64,000 nucleotides of DNA from DASXZH01 sp036502005 (GTDB lineage Bacteria; Armatimonadota; Fimbriimonadia; Fimbriimonadales; Fimbriimonadaceae), in the NCBI GenBank assembly GCA_036502005.1, contig DASXZH010000058.1, positions 49,555-113,554 of the forward strand. The letters are read 5' to 3'. The notes beneath the pieces were generated by a model. That model ran no database searches. It was not told the DNA's origin and was given only the letters and a program-made list of their open reading frames with translations. This document shows positions 15,889-24,904 of this stretch, one piece after another. The translations under genes were made by a program, and so were the position numbers. Each line of letters starts with the position of its first letter. Position 1 is the first letter of the stretch.

Positions 15889-16683
15889 CTAGCTTCCCGT
15901 CATGATCACTTTAAACAGAGTTTCATCGGGCTGCGCATTCACATGAAGATCTACATCCCAAGTCGTCAGCACTTGCTGGGGCTGCATTTGGCCGGTAGGT
16001 AGCTTGAGGCTAACGATATTAGTTTCCACGTAGCGCTTAAGCTGTCCATCGTCGGTGATAAATAACTTATATTGAGCGCTGACGGGCGCCCGTGGACCGG
16101 CTTTCCAACCACCGCCGATAACGTTCACCGAATCGGTCCCAATCTTGGTTGTCCCCATGTATTGAATGCTACCAATCATGTCCTTTACTGCCTGAAGTTC
16201 ATCCCGCCCGGCAACGGATAAAAGCACCGGCAAAGAAACGTCCCCAAGACTTTGGACCGAGGCGTGAAATATCTGCCTGTAGGTAAGGTGGATTGACTGA
16301 GTGGGACTAACCGCCTCTAGCAGCCTCCCCGGCTCCGCCCTATTGGCGGCTGTTCTCGTGGTGTTCGGAAAATCGTAGGTAAATGACTTCCCATCCGAAG
16401 TGACCAGCCAAACCATTGGATTAGCGCCTCCAAGCGCCTGTCGAAGATAAATCTTACTGGGGCCCTCATAGGCGAGACTCGTGTCAAGGGTCACCGTCGA
16501 ACTTGCGGCCTGCTGCGTCATGTGGATTGCGCCGGTCATAGTTGTCGCCGAAGCGTAATAGGCAAACATTTTGCTAATGAGTGCCGCGCCGCTGGGGGGC
16601 TGCGCTACTTGTGTTTGGCCTTGAGCCGGGACTTGGGCTTGGGCCTGTACCAAGGCCAACGTGCATAGGATTAGTGGGGACAT
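15889..16683 (-). CDS. Exported LolA/DUF2092-like protein
   Basis: 264 residues. A short hydrophobic start (PLILCTLALVQAQAQVPAQ) looks like a signal peptide. The body (LISKMFAYYASATTMTGAIH ... KIYLRQALGG ... DGKSFTYDFPNTTRTA) resembles the half-barrel of LolA-like and DUF2092 periplasmic proteins, which hold lipids or sense envelope state; this is pattern recognition, not proof. Upstream, 4 bp away on the same strand, is cob(I)alamin adenosyltransferase, so the two may be co-transcribed without an obvious functional link. Confidence 0.6.
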   Translation of the reverse strand: MSPLILCTLALVQAQAQVPAQGQTQVAQPPSGAALISKMFAYYASATTMTGAIHMTQQAASSTVTLDTSLAYEGPSKIYLRQALGGANPMVWLVTSDGKSFTYDFPNTTRTAANRAEPGRLLEAVSPTQSIHLTYRQIFHASVQSLGDVSLPVLLSVAGRDELQAVKDMIGSIQYMGTTKIGTDSVNVIGGGWKAGPRAPVSAQYKLFITDDGQLKRYVETNIVSLKLPTGQMQPQQVLTTWDVDLHVNAQPDETLFKVIMTGS

Positions 16684-16687
16684 AGAT

Positions 16688-17236
16688 CTAGTTCTCCGGA
16701 TGCATCCAATTGATATCTTCGACGCCTTCTAGCCGGTTGGCGGTTCGCGCGGCAACGAATAACCAATCGGAAAGACGGTTCAGAAAAATAAGCGTGACAT
16801 CTCTTTGCTGCTCTTGCTTATGCAGTGCCAAGACGGCGCGTTCCGAGCGGCGACAAATGCACCGCGCAAGGTGCAGCCTTGCAGCCAGTTCTGAGCCTCC
16901 TGGCAAAATAAAGTTACGCAACTGCGGGAGGGATTCGTTCTGGAGGTCTATCGATTTCTCCAAGAAATCAACGGCCGCCTGGTTGATGCCTTCGTTTTTG
17001 AACTTGCTGTCTAGGGGGGTGGCCAACTCCGCCCCAAGTTCAAAAAGCAAGTTTTGGATTTTTGCTATTGGCGCTGCAAGGTCTGCGCCCCCTGCCGCAA
17101 CACGGACCACGCCGAGTGCCGCGTTCAGCTCGTCCACTTCGCCGATAGCGGTGATTCTGGGGGAACCCTTTTCGATGCGAGAACCGCCAACCAAGCCGGT
17201 TGAGCCGGAATCACCGGTCTTGGTGTAGATCTTCAA
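16688..17236 (-). CDS. Cob(I)alamin adenosyltransferase, PduO type
   Basis: 182 residues. It transfers adenosine from ATP to cob(I)alamin, making coenzyme B12. The family start KIYTKTGDSGSTGLVGGSRI and the ATP loop are clear, as are GEVDELNAALG, ELAARLHLARCICRRSERAV and FLNRLSDWLFVAAR, the active-site helix. Its ATG overlaps the stop of the upstream GT26 gene by four bases (17233-17236). No other cobalamin gene is near, consistent with B12 salvage. Confidence 0.95.
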   Translation of the reverse strand: MKIYTKTGDSGSTGLVGGSRIEKGSPRITAIGEVDELNAALGVVRVAAGGADLAAPIAKIQNLLFELGAELATPLDSKFKNEGINQAAVDFLEKSIDLQNESLPQLRNFILPGGSELAARLHLARCICRRSERAVLALHKQEQQRDVTLIFLNRLSDWLFVAARTANRLEGVEDINWMHPEN

Positions 17237-17982
17237 TCACGGGCCCTTAGAACCATCCCTATAAAAATGGGCAGATTCTTGGCCTTCGAAATCTTCTTCG
17301 GATTCTGGAAGAGCCGGTATAGCCACTCCATCTTCATTTTTTGAACCCATTTAGGTGCGCGTTTTAGCTTTCCGCTGTAAACATCCAACGTTCCGCCCAC
17401 GCCCATCGCAACGGGGGCGCCGATGATCGACTGGGTCTCTTTGATGAACTTCTCTTGCCTGGGCATCCCCATTGCAACAAAAAGAACGTCGGGCTTGGTT
17501 TTGGCGATTTCCTGCGCGACCAACTCATAGCTGTCCGGGTCGAAATAGCCGTGCCTCGCGCCAACTATGTTGACGCCGGGAAACTTTAGCCGGCATCTTT
17601 CAGCGGCCATTTCGGCCGTGCCTGGCGCGGAACCCAAAAAGAAGAGCTTGTACCCTTTTTCGGCGCTTCCCTGGCAGAGCTTGGCGAACATATCGATACC
17701 GCTGACTCTCTCGGGTAATGGCCGCCCCTTTCGCTTTGCCGCCCAAATAACGCCAACGCTGTCGGCCGTTACAAGATCCGCCGATTCAACGATCTCTCTA
17801 AAAATTGGATCCTTGTTGGCCAAGACGATGCCTGCACTGTCGGCAGTGACAACAATGTGTGGCTTTCCCGAGGCAATAAATCTTTCGATTTTTTCAATTG
17901 CCACGTCCATGGTCACGCTATCCACGGGAACGTTAAGGATTCGAAGCCGACTATCAGACTCCGAAATGGCTTGACCTATCAT
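17233..17982 (-). CDS. WecG/TagA/CpsF family glycosyltransferase (GT26)
   Basis: 249 residues. The signature VTADSVGVIWAAKRKGRPLP and RVSGIDMFAKL is typical of GT26 enzymes, which add ManNAc or ManNAcA to lipid-linked precursors of surface glycans. Also visible: FFLGSAPGTAEMAAERC, GYFDPDSYELVAQEIAKTKP, and VAMGMPRQEKFI. The C-terminal part KRAPKWVQKMKMEWLYRLFQNP is amphipathic and basic, as expected for membrane binding in this family. It heads the operon with the adenosyltransferase. The 230-bp gap upstream (17983-18212) holds only a doubtful 60-codon plus-strand frame. Confidence 0.9.
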   Translation of the reverse strand: MIGQAISESDSRLRILNVPVDSVTMDVAIEKIERFIASGKPHIVVTADSAGIVLANKDPIFREIVESADLVTADSVGVIWAAKRKGRPLPERVSGIDMFAKLCQGSAEKGYKLFFLGSAPGTAEMAAERCRLKFPGVNIVGARHGYFDPDSYELVAQEIAKTKPDVLFVAMGMPRQEKFIKETQSIIGAPVAMGVGGTLDVYSGKLKRAPKWVQKMKMEWLYRLFQNPKKISKAKNLPIFIGMVLRARD

Positions 17983-18212
17983 TCTAAACTTATGGACAAT
18001 TCTACCGGTTGATTTGATTCCCTGCTTGTTCGTTTGAATCCTTTACTATCATTGGAACAGCACGAAACCAGTATTGTGGCGAAAGCTGAAGATTCTGGCG
18101 GAAGTAATGGCCTCGGATTGAACGTTTGCGAAGGGCACTTTCAGGCGGTAAATGTTCAAGGTAGAGTTTTAGAGATCCACAAGTTAAGCAACCACATTGA
18201 ATCCGTTCAATG

Positions 18213-18959
18213 CTAAAAAGGCGCGGAATAGGATTCGTAGATTGGTGGCTCCTCTGAGATCATTGCGACGCGGTATTGATGCCCAGTTCTTCGAGCTATT
18301 GGCGCTACCAAAACCAGCCGAGGGCTATCCGGCCCCTTAAGGTCCAGGCTTGAAAACCTCTTCCCGCCATCCACGATTTTACAAGGCGCCGCATCGGCAA
18401 ATTGTCCATTCCGTAGAGACTGCAGCTGGAAATGCACAGTTTTCGCGTCCAGGGTCGCGTTGTCAAGATTGACAACTATTGAGTGCCTTGAGCGTTTTCT
18501 CGGATGGCAGTCGACCAACTCGATGGGATTACGCCTTATGGCGAAAGCATTTGAAAAAGCGTCGTCACCTTCCCCATGCGCGCGAAGCTTATAAGCACCC
18601 TTCATCAAAATGAGGTAGTTCGTGCCATCGTTATCCTGCGGCCTCCAGGAGAAACTCTTGGTGCCATGGGCGGGAATTATTGTCGCGTTCCTCACTTCAT
18701 TCCAGGATTTGGCTAATGCGTCTTTCGTCAAGTCGATAAAACCCTTGCCGTCATCAACATAAAGGGCGAGAGTACAGAACTGCGGTTGCCCGGATAGGTT
18801 CGTGACCTCGATTTTAATCTGCTCGCCGAAGCCGATTGAACTGGGAACCGCACTTATATGAAACCTATTTCCTTGCGTTTGGTTTGGCTTCCCGCGCAAA
18901 TTGAGGCCAATCGCTATGCATGTGCAAAGCACGATTGCGAATGCCACAATCCTTTTCAT
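18213..18959 (-). CDS. Secreted hypothetical protein
   Basis: 248 residues with a signal peptide (MKRIVAFAIVLCTCIAIGL). The body looks like two beta domains: the first (about 35-130) with IKIEVTNLSGQPQFCTLALY and FSWRPQDNDGTNYLI, the second (about 150-245) with HSIVVNLDNATLDAKTVHFQ. An Ig-like fold is plausible but unproven. No neighbours in an operon. Confidence 0.6.
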   Translation of the reverse strand: MKRIVAFAIVLCTCIAIGLNLRGKPNQTQGNRFHISAVPSSIGFGEQIKIEVTNLSGQPQFCTLALYVDDGKGFIDLTKDALAKSWNEVRNATIIPAHGTKSFSWRPQDNDGTNYLILMKGAYKLRAHGEGDDAFSNAFAIRRNPIELVDCHPRKRSRHSIVVNLDNATLDAKTVHFQLQSLRNGQFADAAPCKIVDGGKRFSSLDLKGPDSPRLVLVAPIARRTGHQYRVAMISEEPPIYESYSAPF

Positions 18960-19054
18960 TTAACTATCCCGTCTGCAAGTAACTCGAAGACGTAACGACC
19001 TTATCAAAGGTTTTGATGTCGTCTCTTTAAAATGTACGCGACAGTTTCCTTCGG

Positions 19055-19660
19055 GTGACGGGCAGACGCAAGTGGGCACTGGGATCCGTCTTGAAGATTC
19101 AGATGATTATTCGTAAGCATCACGAAGCCCAACGGCCATCCATAAATCTATTGTATGCCGCCTCGCTAACATTCACGACCATACTGGTTATGTTGTTAGC
19201 CCGTCATTCTCAAGTACTCTGGCATGGCCTAACAGAGCTTCAGGCAACAAGATACAACTCATCGCACTTCACAAATGGGCTGCATTCTACAGGTAACAAA
19301 ATTCCAAGGGCTCAGAGAAGGTCAGTTGACTTCCCGCTGGATGGCAAATGGTGGAGCAAGTCATTTCAGGACACGTTAGTTCTAGAGCATGGCCGTTTCA
19401 GAAGTGGGGATATTGTCTCCGCAAAACATGGCAAGTTTGGGGTCATTTGGACTGGCCGTTGGAAATTGCGCTCAAACGTTCTTAGCCTTACATTCGAGAA
19501 GCTTCAAGTCGTAGCATCCAAGAATAAGAACGCAATCAAACGGCAAATGGCAGACATTCTCGGTTCGACGGAAACGTTTAGGGTGTCGTGGATCAGTCGA
19601 GATCACTTTCGCATGACCGATAAAGGTGGAATTCCAGACGATCTAATTCGCAAGCGCTGA
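19055..19660 (+). CDS. Membrane-anchored hypothetical protein with small C-terminal beta domain
   Basis: Up to 201 residues from a GTG; the ATG at 19103 (MIIRKHHEAQRPS) is also possible. One hydrophobic segment (about 35-52, AASLTFTTILVMLLA) serves as signal anchor. The C-terminal ~100 residues (FPLDGKWWSKSF ... FGVIWTGRWKLRSNVLSLT ... FRVSWISRDHFRMTDKGG) have the rhythm of a small lipocalin-like domain where each strand pair ends in a functional statement. This resembles the C-termini of the proteins at 113-889 and 28048-28656. Function unknown. Confidence 0.55.
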   Translation: MTGRRKWALGSVLKIQMIIRKHHEAQRPSINLLYAASLTFTTILVMLLARHSQVLWHGLTELQATRYNSSHFTNGLHSTGNKIPRAQRRSVDFPLDGKWWSKSFQDTLVLEHGRFRSGDIVSAKHGKFGVIWTGRWKLRSNVLSLTFEKLQVVASKNKNAIKRQMADILGSTETFRVSWISRDHFRMTDKGGIPDDLIRKR

Positions 19661-19693
19661 TAAGATTCGGGCGGGTTGAGTTTAAGCTCAGAA

Positions 19694-19746
19694 CCTCTTC
19701 CCCAACCCCCTCCAAATGGATTCGACTCCCGCAGCAGGGGAAGGGG
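19694..19746. repeat. Inverted repeat CCTCTTCCCC / GGGGAAGGGG
   Basis: CCTCTTCCCC at 19694-19703 and GGGGAAGGGG at 19737-19746 pair over ten bases with one mismatch, around a 33-base loop. It lies directly upstream of sdhB, before the preferred ATG at 19764. It could be a palindromic repeat or a leader hairpin; no T-run follows, so it is not a terminator. Confidence 0.5.
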
Positions 19747-19763
19747 CTAAACGAAGCGGTAGA

Positions 19764-20558
19764 ATGCAATCAGTGAGCAACGAAACTGATTCTCGGAAAG
19801 TCAGACTAAAAATTCGACGCCAAGCAAGTGAGCAAGCAAATTCCTATTGGGAGATATTCGAGTTCCCATTTCGCGAGAAGATGAATGTCATCTCCGCTCT
19901 CAGAGAGACCCAGCGAAATCCAGTCACCTCCGAAGGCAAAACCGTTGAGCCGCCCGTATGGGAAGCTGCCTGCCTGGAGGAAGTCTGCGGCTCCTGCACC
20001 ATGAACATCAACAACGGTGTGCGGCAAGCTTGCACGGCCCTCATCGAAGATATTTCCGAACTGAAGGATGACGTTTACGAAGTCACCCTTGAACCGATGA
20101 AGAAGTTTCCAATCGTACGAGACTTGGTCGTCGACCGAAGCCGAATGTTCGAGAACCTCAAAAAGGTGAAGGCTTGGGTGCCAATCGATGGCTCTTACGA
20201 CTTGGGTTCCGGCCAGCCCCAAGACGACCACATTCGCCAGTTCCGTTACGCTCTTTCGCGCTGCATGACGTGCGGCTGTTGCATGGAAGCCTGCCCCCAA
20301 GTAAATGATCGATCCAGTTTCGTGGGTCCGGCAACGATGGCGCAAGCGCTTTTATTTGATTTGCATCCGGTCGGTGCCACCCTTTCGGAAGAAAGGCTAG
20401 ATTATCTAACCGGTGAAGAAGGAATTACCGGTTGCGGGAACGCGCAAAACTGCGTTAAGGTATGTCCTAAGGGAGTGCCCCTTACGAAAGCAATTGCGCA
20501 ACTAAACCGGGATACGACCGTTTACAAAGTAAAGAAATGGATGGGAATAGTAGGATGA
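19764..20558 (+). CDS. sdhB: Succinate dehydrogenase / fumarate reductase iron-sulfur subunit
   Basis: 264 residues from the ATG at 19764. The frame opens upstream at 19716, but that stretch (TPAAGEGAKRSG) overlaps the hairpin and looks non-coding. Clusters in order: [2Fe-2S] CLEEVCGSCTMNINNG...C, [4Fe-4S] CMTCGCCMEACPQ, and the shared [3Fe-4S]/[4Fe-4S] site C-GNAQNCVKVCPKGVPL. It passes electrons from SdhA flavin to quinone. Neither sdhA nor a membrane anchor gene is adjacent, which is unusual. Its stop overlaps the next gene (ATGA). Confidence 0.93.
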   Translation: MQSVSNETDSRKVRLKIRRQASEQANSYWEIFEFPFREKMNVISALRETQRNPVTSEGKTVEPPVWEAACLEEVCGSCTMNINNGVRQACTALIEDISELKDDVYEVTLEPMKKFPIVRDLVVDRSRMFENLKKVKAWVPIDGSYDLGSGQPQDDHIRQFRYALSRCMTCGCCMEACPQVNDRSSFVGPATMAQALLFDLHPVGATLSEERLDYLTGEEGITGCGNAQNCVKVCPKGVPLTKAIAQLNRDTTVYKVKKWMGIVG

Positions 20559-21019
20559 AGTTAAACAAAATAGTTCTTAGTCTCGCTCTCGTGGCAACTG
20601 CCGTTTTCGGTTGGAGCCAAGCCAACACGCCGCCAACAGTGACGGTTTCAACGCCGACAAATGCGGTTCATGGCAAGGAAATTACGGTCACGGTGAAGAT
20701 CACCTTCGCCGAAGGTTTGCACGGATATCAGAATCCGCCGAGCAATCCGGACTTGATTCCAATCAAGATCTCCCTCGATTCGAAGGATATCAAGATCAAA
20801 TCGATCAAATACCCCGAAGGCAAAGATGAATCGGTTGGGGGCGATCCGGCAAAGGTTCGCGTTTACGAAGGCACGATCAACGTGCCCGTGAAGATCATGG
20901 CTCCCAAGAAGAAAGGCAAAGTCAAGCTGTCATTTAGGCTCGACTACCAGCAGTGCAACTCCCAAGCCTGCTATCCGCCAGATCAGGTTAGCTCTACCGC
21001 GTCACTTAACGTGAAATAG
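20555..21019 (+). CDS. Free-standing DsbD-alpha-like (DsbD N-terminal) domain
   Basis: 154 residues from the ATG at 20555, coupled to sdhB by ATGA. Signal peptide MKLNKIVLSLALVATAVFGWSQA, then one Ig-like domain with the DsbD N-terminal signature LDYQQCNSQACYPP (two Cys, then YPP). In full DsbD this domain takes electrons from the membrane domain and hands them to DsbC or cytochrome-maturation partners. Here it is alone, while a complete DsbD lies 0.8 kb away on the other strand with its own alpha domain. It may serve as an extra periplasmic reductant for one target. Confidence 0.85.
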   Translation: MKLNKIVLSLALVATAVFGWSQANTPPTVTVSTPTNAVHGKEITVTVKITFAEGLHGYQNPPSNPDLIPIKISLDSKDIKIKSIKYPEGKDESVGGDPAKVRVYEGTINVPVKIMAPKKKGKVKLSFRLDYQQCNSQACYPPDQVSSTASLNVK

Positions 21020-21022
21020 CGA

Positions 21023-21850
21023 TTGGTAGAAGTTAAACCGATAAAGGTTGGAAATATTCATGTTGGGTCAGGCAGGCTAACCGTAATTGCGGGGCCCTGC
21101 TTGGCCGAATCTCTCGACCTCTGCCTTGAGGTTGGCTCGCGGGTTCAGGATATTTGTGCCTCGCTTGATCTACCCTATATTTTTAAGGCATCTTTTGATA
21201 AGGCCAACCGAACATCGTCTTCTTCAGTGCGTGGTTTTGGCCTCGATGAAGGCTTGGAGATTCTGCTGCAAGTTGGCACCAAGCTTGGGGTGCCTACAAC
21301 AACCGACATCCACGATGCACCTCAGTCAGCAGTTGCGGCTTCGGTGGTTGATCTTTTGCAGATCCCGGCATTTTTATGCCGGCAAACCGATATCTTGGTT
21401 GCCGCTGCAGAAACCGGCAAGCCGGTGAACGTGAAGAAGGGCCAGTTTCTGGCTCCTTGGGATGCCAAGAACATTGTCGACAAGCTTCGCTCGGTAAACG
21501 CGGCCGGGATAATGCTGACTGAAAGAGGGGCGAGCTTCGGTTACAACGTTTTGGTTGTAGATATGCCCGGCTTGGAGATCATGCGTTCGTTTGGAGTGCC
21601 CGTTTGCTTTGATGCGACGCACTCGGCTCAGCGTCCCGGCGGCGCAGGGACTTCGACCGGTGGGAACCGAGAAAGCATTCCGGCGATGGCCCGGGCCGCC
21701 GTCGCGGTTGGGATTGATGCGTTGTTTTTGGAGATCCATCCGGATCCGGCCAAGGCGCTTTCCGATGCGGCCACCCAGTGGCCTTTAGATCAGGCGGAAG
21801 AGCTTTTGGTTAGTGTTAAGAAGATAGACGAGGCGCGAAGAGCGCTTTAG
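21023..21850 (+). CDS. kdsA: 3-deoxy-8-phosphooctulonate synthase (KDO-8-P synthase)
   Basis: 275 residues, TTG start three bases after the previous stop. It condenses arabinose-5-phosphate with PEP in KDO synthesis for lipopolysaccharide. Landmarks: IAGPCLAES, FKASFDKANRTS with the Lys of the active site, TDIHD, PVNVKKGQFLAPWD, TERGASFGYN, FDATHSAQRPGGAG and FLEIHPDP. Its presence argues for a diderm with KDO-containing LPS. No Shine-Dalgarno is evident, which fits coupling to the upstream gene. It converges on dsbD with a 4-bp overlap of 3' ends (21847-21850). Confidence 0.95.
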   Translation: MVEVKPIKVGNIHVGSGRLTVIAGPCLAESLDLCLEVGSRVQDICASLDLPYIFKASFDKANRTSSSSVRGFGLDEGLEILLQVGTKLGVPTTTDIHDAPQSAVAASVVDLLQIPAFLCRQTDILVAAAETGKPVNVKKGQFLAPWDAKNIVDKLRSVNAAGIMLTERGASFGYNVLVVDMPGLEIMRSFGVPVCFDATHSAQRPGGAGTSTGGNRESIPAMARAAVAVGIDALFLEIHPDPAKALSDAATQWPLDQAEELLVSVKKIDEARRAL

Positions 21851-23790
21851 CGTTCGGCGACTTTAGAAGTCTGCCCCGCCTGCAGAAACGAGACAAACGC
21901 TTTTGCATCTTCGGTGTAGCCGCTGAAGGCTTTCAGCACCTTCCCTTCCGGAGTTACGATGACATACATCGGGAGCGTTGTTTCCGAAGCAAACTTTTGC
22001 TCCAGGCCTGCGTTGAATCGGTCATCAGGAGTGGGGCGATCCGTGTAAAGCTGGACATCGACATAACCATCGATCAGCTTGCGGACTTCCGGCCGGGGGA
22101 ACATCTGTTCTTCCATCGCTCGGCAGTTTGTACAAGTTACACCGGTGAAGTCTATAAAAATCGGCTTGTTTGTTTTCTCAGCGGCAGTGACCGCCTGTTG
22201 ATACTTCCCTAACCACTGGATTTCCTGAGGGCCAGCCGCTTGTTGGCCCGGATATGGAACCGGGGGCAGCCAAGCAAGGAGGAACGAATGAAAGCCCTTG
22301 GTATTGCCGCCAACTCCGCTAAGAAACAGCCCGGTCGCAGCCAGGGTGACCACCCCGATCGCAACGCGCATAAAGCCGATCTTTTCCTTTCCGCCGTCAG
22401 TGCTCAGCTTCATGAGCCCAAAGAGATACAGCGCCGTGATTATGCCCACCATCGCCCAAATGGCCAGGAAGATCGGCCGAGTAAGGTAGCCAAGCTGCCA
22501 TACCAAATCCGCGTTGCTCAAAAACTTCACGCCCGCCGCGATCTCGACAAACCCCATAAAGCCCTTCACCGTGTTTAGCCACGAGCCAGATTTGGGTAAG
22601 TCAGCCAGGAACTGGGGAAATAGCGCGAGCAAAAAGAAAGGCAGAGAAAAGGCAAGACCGAAGAAGAACAGGCCAAGCAGCGGATAGGCATATTGGCCGG
22701 TAGCCGCTTGCCCAAGCAATGCCCCTACCAAGGGAGCGGTGCAAGTAAATGAGGTCAGCGTGAACGTTAGGCCCATAAAGAACGGGCCGGCTAATCCACC
22801 TTTCCTCGTTCCAGCGTTGGCCTTGTTCAGCATCGCGCTGGGAAGCCTAATCTCAAAAAGCCCAAACAAGCTTAACGCGAGCACGAAAAATAGCGTTGCC
22901 AGAATCAAATTAATCCACGGATTCGCGGCCAAATTGTTAATGCCGCTGGCGCCGAAAATGACCGTAAACAGCAGCCCCAAAATTGTATAGGTGCCGATGA
23001 TTCCACCGCAAAAAACAAATGCACCGGCAAAATTCTTCTTCTCTCCACCGCTTTTCTTGGCAAAGTAACTGACCGTGATGGGAATCATCGGGAAAACGCA
23101 GGGCGTGGCGAGAGCTACCAAACCGCCAGCAAAGGCGAACATTATGAAGGCCAAGAGCCCTTTCTTTTCGGCATCCTTAACGTTGTCGGAAGCCGAATTG
23201 CTAGAACCAGAACTTGCCGCTGTTGCGGCAGGAGCCGGAACTGCGCCGCCGCCCGAATAACCCACAGGCTGCGCCGGAACCGAGGTTACGGGTGCCGTAT
23301 GGTCGGGCCTGGCAGGCCCCGATCCAACAGTAAAGGCAACTGTCACAGGCACTGTTTCGGGGATGGTGCAAACATGCGCATTGCAGGTTTGATCCTGTGT
23401 GGTCACAACCGCTTTCTGCGGACCGCTCAACCCAGCCGCGATCTTTACAGGAACGGCGAACGCTACCGCTGTCTCGTATTCGCCTAGATTGGCTTTAAAG
23501 TTGGGATCAAAAATAGTTTTTGGCGCGGGCTCTATGGGAGCGCCGTTCGTAGCCAGCGCGGTGGACTTGCCAAGGTCAAACGAAGTGGGAAATGGCCCGC
23601 CCGTTTCGCCGATTTTATAAAGATGCCATCCGCTTGCAATCTTCGCGGTTAAAACGATCTGAGCCGATTCCCCTGCCCGGGCATCCGGTGGCTGAAGGCT
23701 GGCGGTCCATTTAACGTTGGATGGGCCTGCCAAAGCTAGCGTGCTTAGGCTGCCTAAAAGTGCGAATAATGCAAAAATCTTCCCTTTCAA
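21847..23790 (-). CDS. dsbD: Thiol:disulfide interchange protein DsbD
   Basis: 647 residues with all three DsbD parts. Signal peptide, then the alpha domain (about 25-160) with C-NAHVC in TTQDQTCNAHVCTIP. A Ser/Ala/Pro-rich linker leads to an eight-helix membrane core (about 210-500) holding the redox pair in ATPCVFPMIPI and SFTCTAPLVG. The C-terminal thioredoxin domain has FIDFTGVTCTNCRAME. It moves electrons from cytoplasmic thioredoxin to periplasmic disulfide reductases. The 217-bp gap upstream (23791-24007) shows nothing recognisable. Confidence 0.96.
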   Translation of the reverse strand: MKGKIFALFALLGSLSTLALAGPSNVKWTASLQPPDARAGESAQIVLTAKIASGWHLYKIGETGGPFPTSFDLGKSTALATNGAPIEPAPKTIFDPNFKANLGEYETAVAFAVPVKIAAGLSGPQKAVVTTQDQTCNAHVCTIPETVPVTVAFTVGSGPARPDHTAPVTSVPAQPVGYSGGGAVPAPAATAASSGSSNSASDNVKDAEKKGLLAFIMFAFAGGLVALATPCVFPMIPITVSYFAKKSGGEKKNFAGAFVFCGGIIGTYTILGLLFTVIFGASGINNLAANPWINLILATLFFVLALSLFGLFEIRLPSAMLNKANAGTRKGGLAGPFFMGLTFTLTSFTCTAPLVGALLGQAATGQYAYPLLGLFFFGLAFSLPFFLLALFPQFLADLPKSGSWLNTVKGFMGFVEIAAGVKFLSNADLVWQLGYLTRPIFLAIWAMVGIITALYLFGLMKLSTDGGKEKIGFMRVAIGVVTLAATGLFLSGVGGNTKGFHSFLLAWLPPVPYPGQQAAGPQEIQWLGKYQQAVTAAEKTNKPIFIDFTGVTCTNCRAMEEQMFPRPEVRKLIDGYVDVQLYTDRPTPDDRFNAGLEQKFASETTLPMYVIVTPEGKVLKAFSGYTEDAKAFVSFLQAGQTSKVAER

Positions 23791-24007
23791 ATTTTAAGTC
23801 CCTTGTGCGTCTCAAATGCCTCTACGCATTGTCAAAGCTATTTTGATTCCTAAACCTGTGCGGGACCTTGGTGAGAGGTAAATAAAAAGGCGCGTCAACA
23901 GAGGTCGAAACGTGCTAATAAACGCCCTCATATGCCGCACCCGATAACAGATACTCTCAGAAAGTCTCAATAGGTTCTCCGGTTTCTTAATTAATCGCAC
24001 GAAAGCG

Positions 24008-24904
24008 TCAAGCAATCGTTAAATTGTCTAATAGCCAGGTCCGGTTATTCCCGATCATGTCCGGAAACCAGTCGTGGCCAGTCGCGTAACGCTCTAAAAC
24101 TTTCTCACCCGGGAGGGCGGCAAAGATCGCTTCAACCGATAGCGGCTTAACGGCCGGATCTTTCTCACCAAGGCTCAAATGAGTTGGGACCTTACAGCGT
24201 GTGGCCTGGTTTAGGGTGTCGAAAAACGAAATCGTCTTCTTTATTCGCTCAAGTCCACCCTCAATGTTCGCCGAAGTGTCCATGAGTTCTTTGAGCGGAT
24301 ATCGATATACGTGCTGACCCAAAACCTGGCTCATCCCACCCAGAAAAGGCATATCCGCACAAACGGCCTTTACAAACGAGACCCAAGCGCCTAGCCAGAT
24401 TGAAATTCCCCCACCTTGGCTCATACCCATCACGCCAATCTGTTCTGAGTTAACTTCGGGCTGCTCTCTAAGAATGCGCAGCGCCACAACGGCATCCTGA
24501 AAGATGCCTCGCATGACCCAAGTTTTTTCGCTGAGAACCCCTTCGCTAAAATAGCCTCGTTCGGGTTTGTATTTCTCCTGGTGAAAGGCCTCATGCCCAA
24601 AAAAGTTCAGGCTGGCACTCACAAAGCCCTTACGTGTGCCGTAGGCGTTGGGAAGCAACGACTCCCGTCCATACGGTGGAACCCACAAAAAGGCTGGATG
24701 TGGTCCGGATTCTTCCGGCACGGCCTTCCAGCCAAATTTTTGTTGCCCACCAACACCAAAAAACGTGTAAGTGCTAACACGGAAGCCTTCCAAATCAAAG
24801 GCGTCACCAGAATCTAGGTGGAAGTTAAGCGGAATCTTTAAAGCTTCGGAAACCGTTTCTTGCCAGAAGGCATCGAAACCGGATGGGAGTGCGGGCTCCA
24901 TCAT
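24008..24904 (-). CDS. Acetyl xylan esterase / cephalosporin-C deacetylase family
   Basis: 298 residues from the ATG at 24904, which overlaps the upstream stop as ATGA. Alpha/beta hydrolase of the AXE1 family: the nucleophile elbow is GMSQGGGISIW (family G-x-S-Q-G), the acid lies in LSLGEKDPAVKPLS, and the His in TGHDW. The family removes acetyl groups from acetylated sugars, xylan or cephalosporin C. No signal peptide, so it is cytoplasmic and probably acts on small acetylated sugars. The upstream partner is a small NIL-domain protein with no obvious link. Confidence 0.88.
   Translation of the reverse strand: MMEPALPSGFDAFWQETVSEALKIPLNFHLDSGDAFDLEGFRVSTYTFFGVGGQQKFGWKAVPEESGPHPAFLWVPPYGRESLLPNAYGTRKGFVSASLNFFGHEAFHQEKYKPERGYFSEGVLSEKTWVMRGIFQDAVVALRILREQPEVNSEQIGVMGMSQGGGISIWLGAWVSFVKAVCADMPFLGGMSQVLGQHVYRYPLKELMDTSANIEGGLERIKKTISFFDTLNQATRCKVPTHLSLGEKDPAVKPLSVEAIFAALPGEKVLERYATGHDWFPDMIGNNRTWLLDNLTIA

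Noticed and set aside
18034..18216. 60-codon plus-strand frame with TTG start
   Set aside because: No ribosome site, no family, and it overlaps the convergent gene end. Too weak.
23812..24015. 67-codon minus-strand frame before dsbD
   Set aside because: Basic, low-complexity sequence with no start signal; intergenic DNA more likely.
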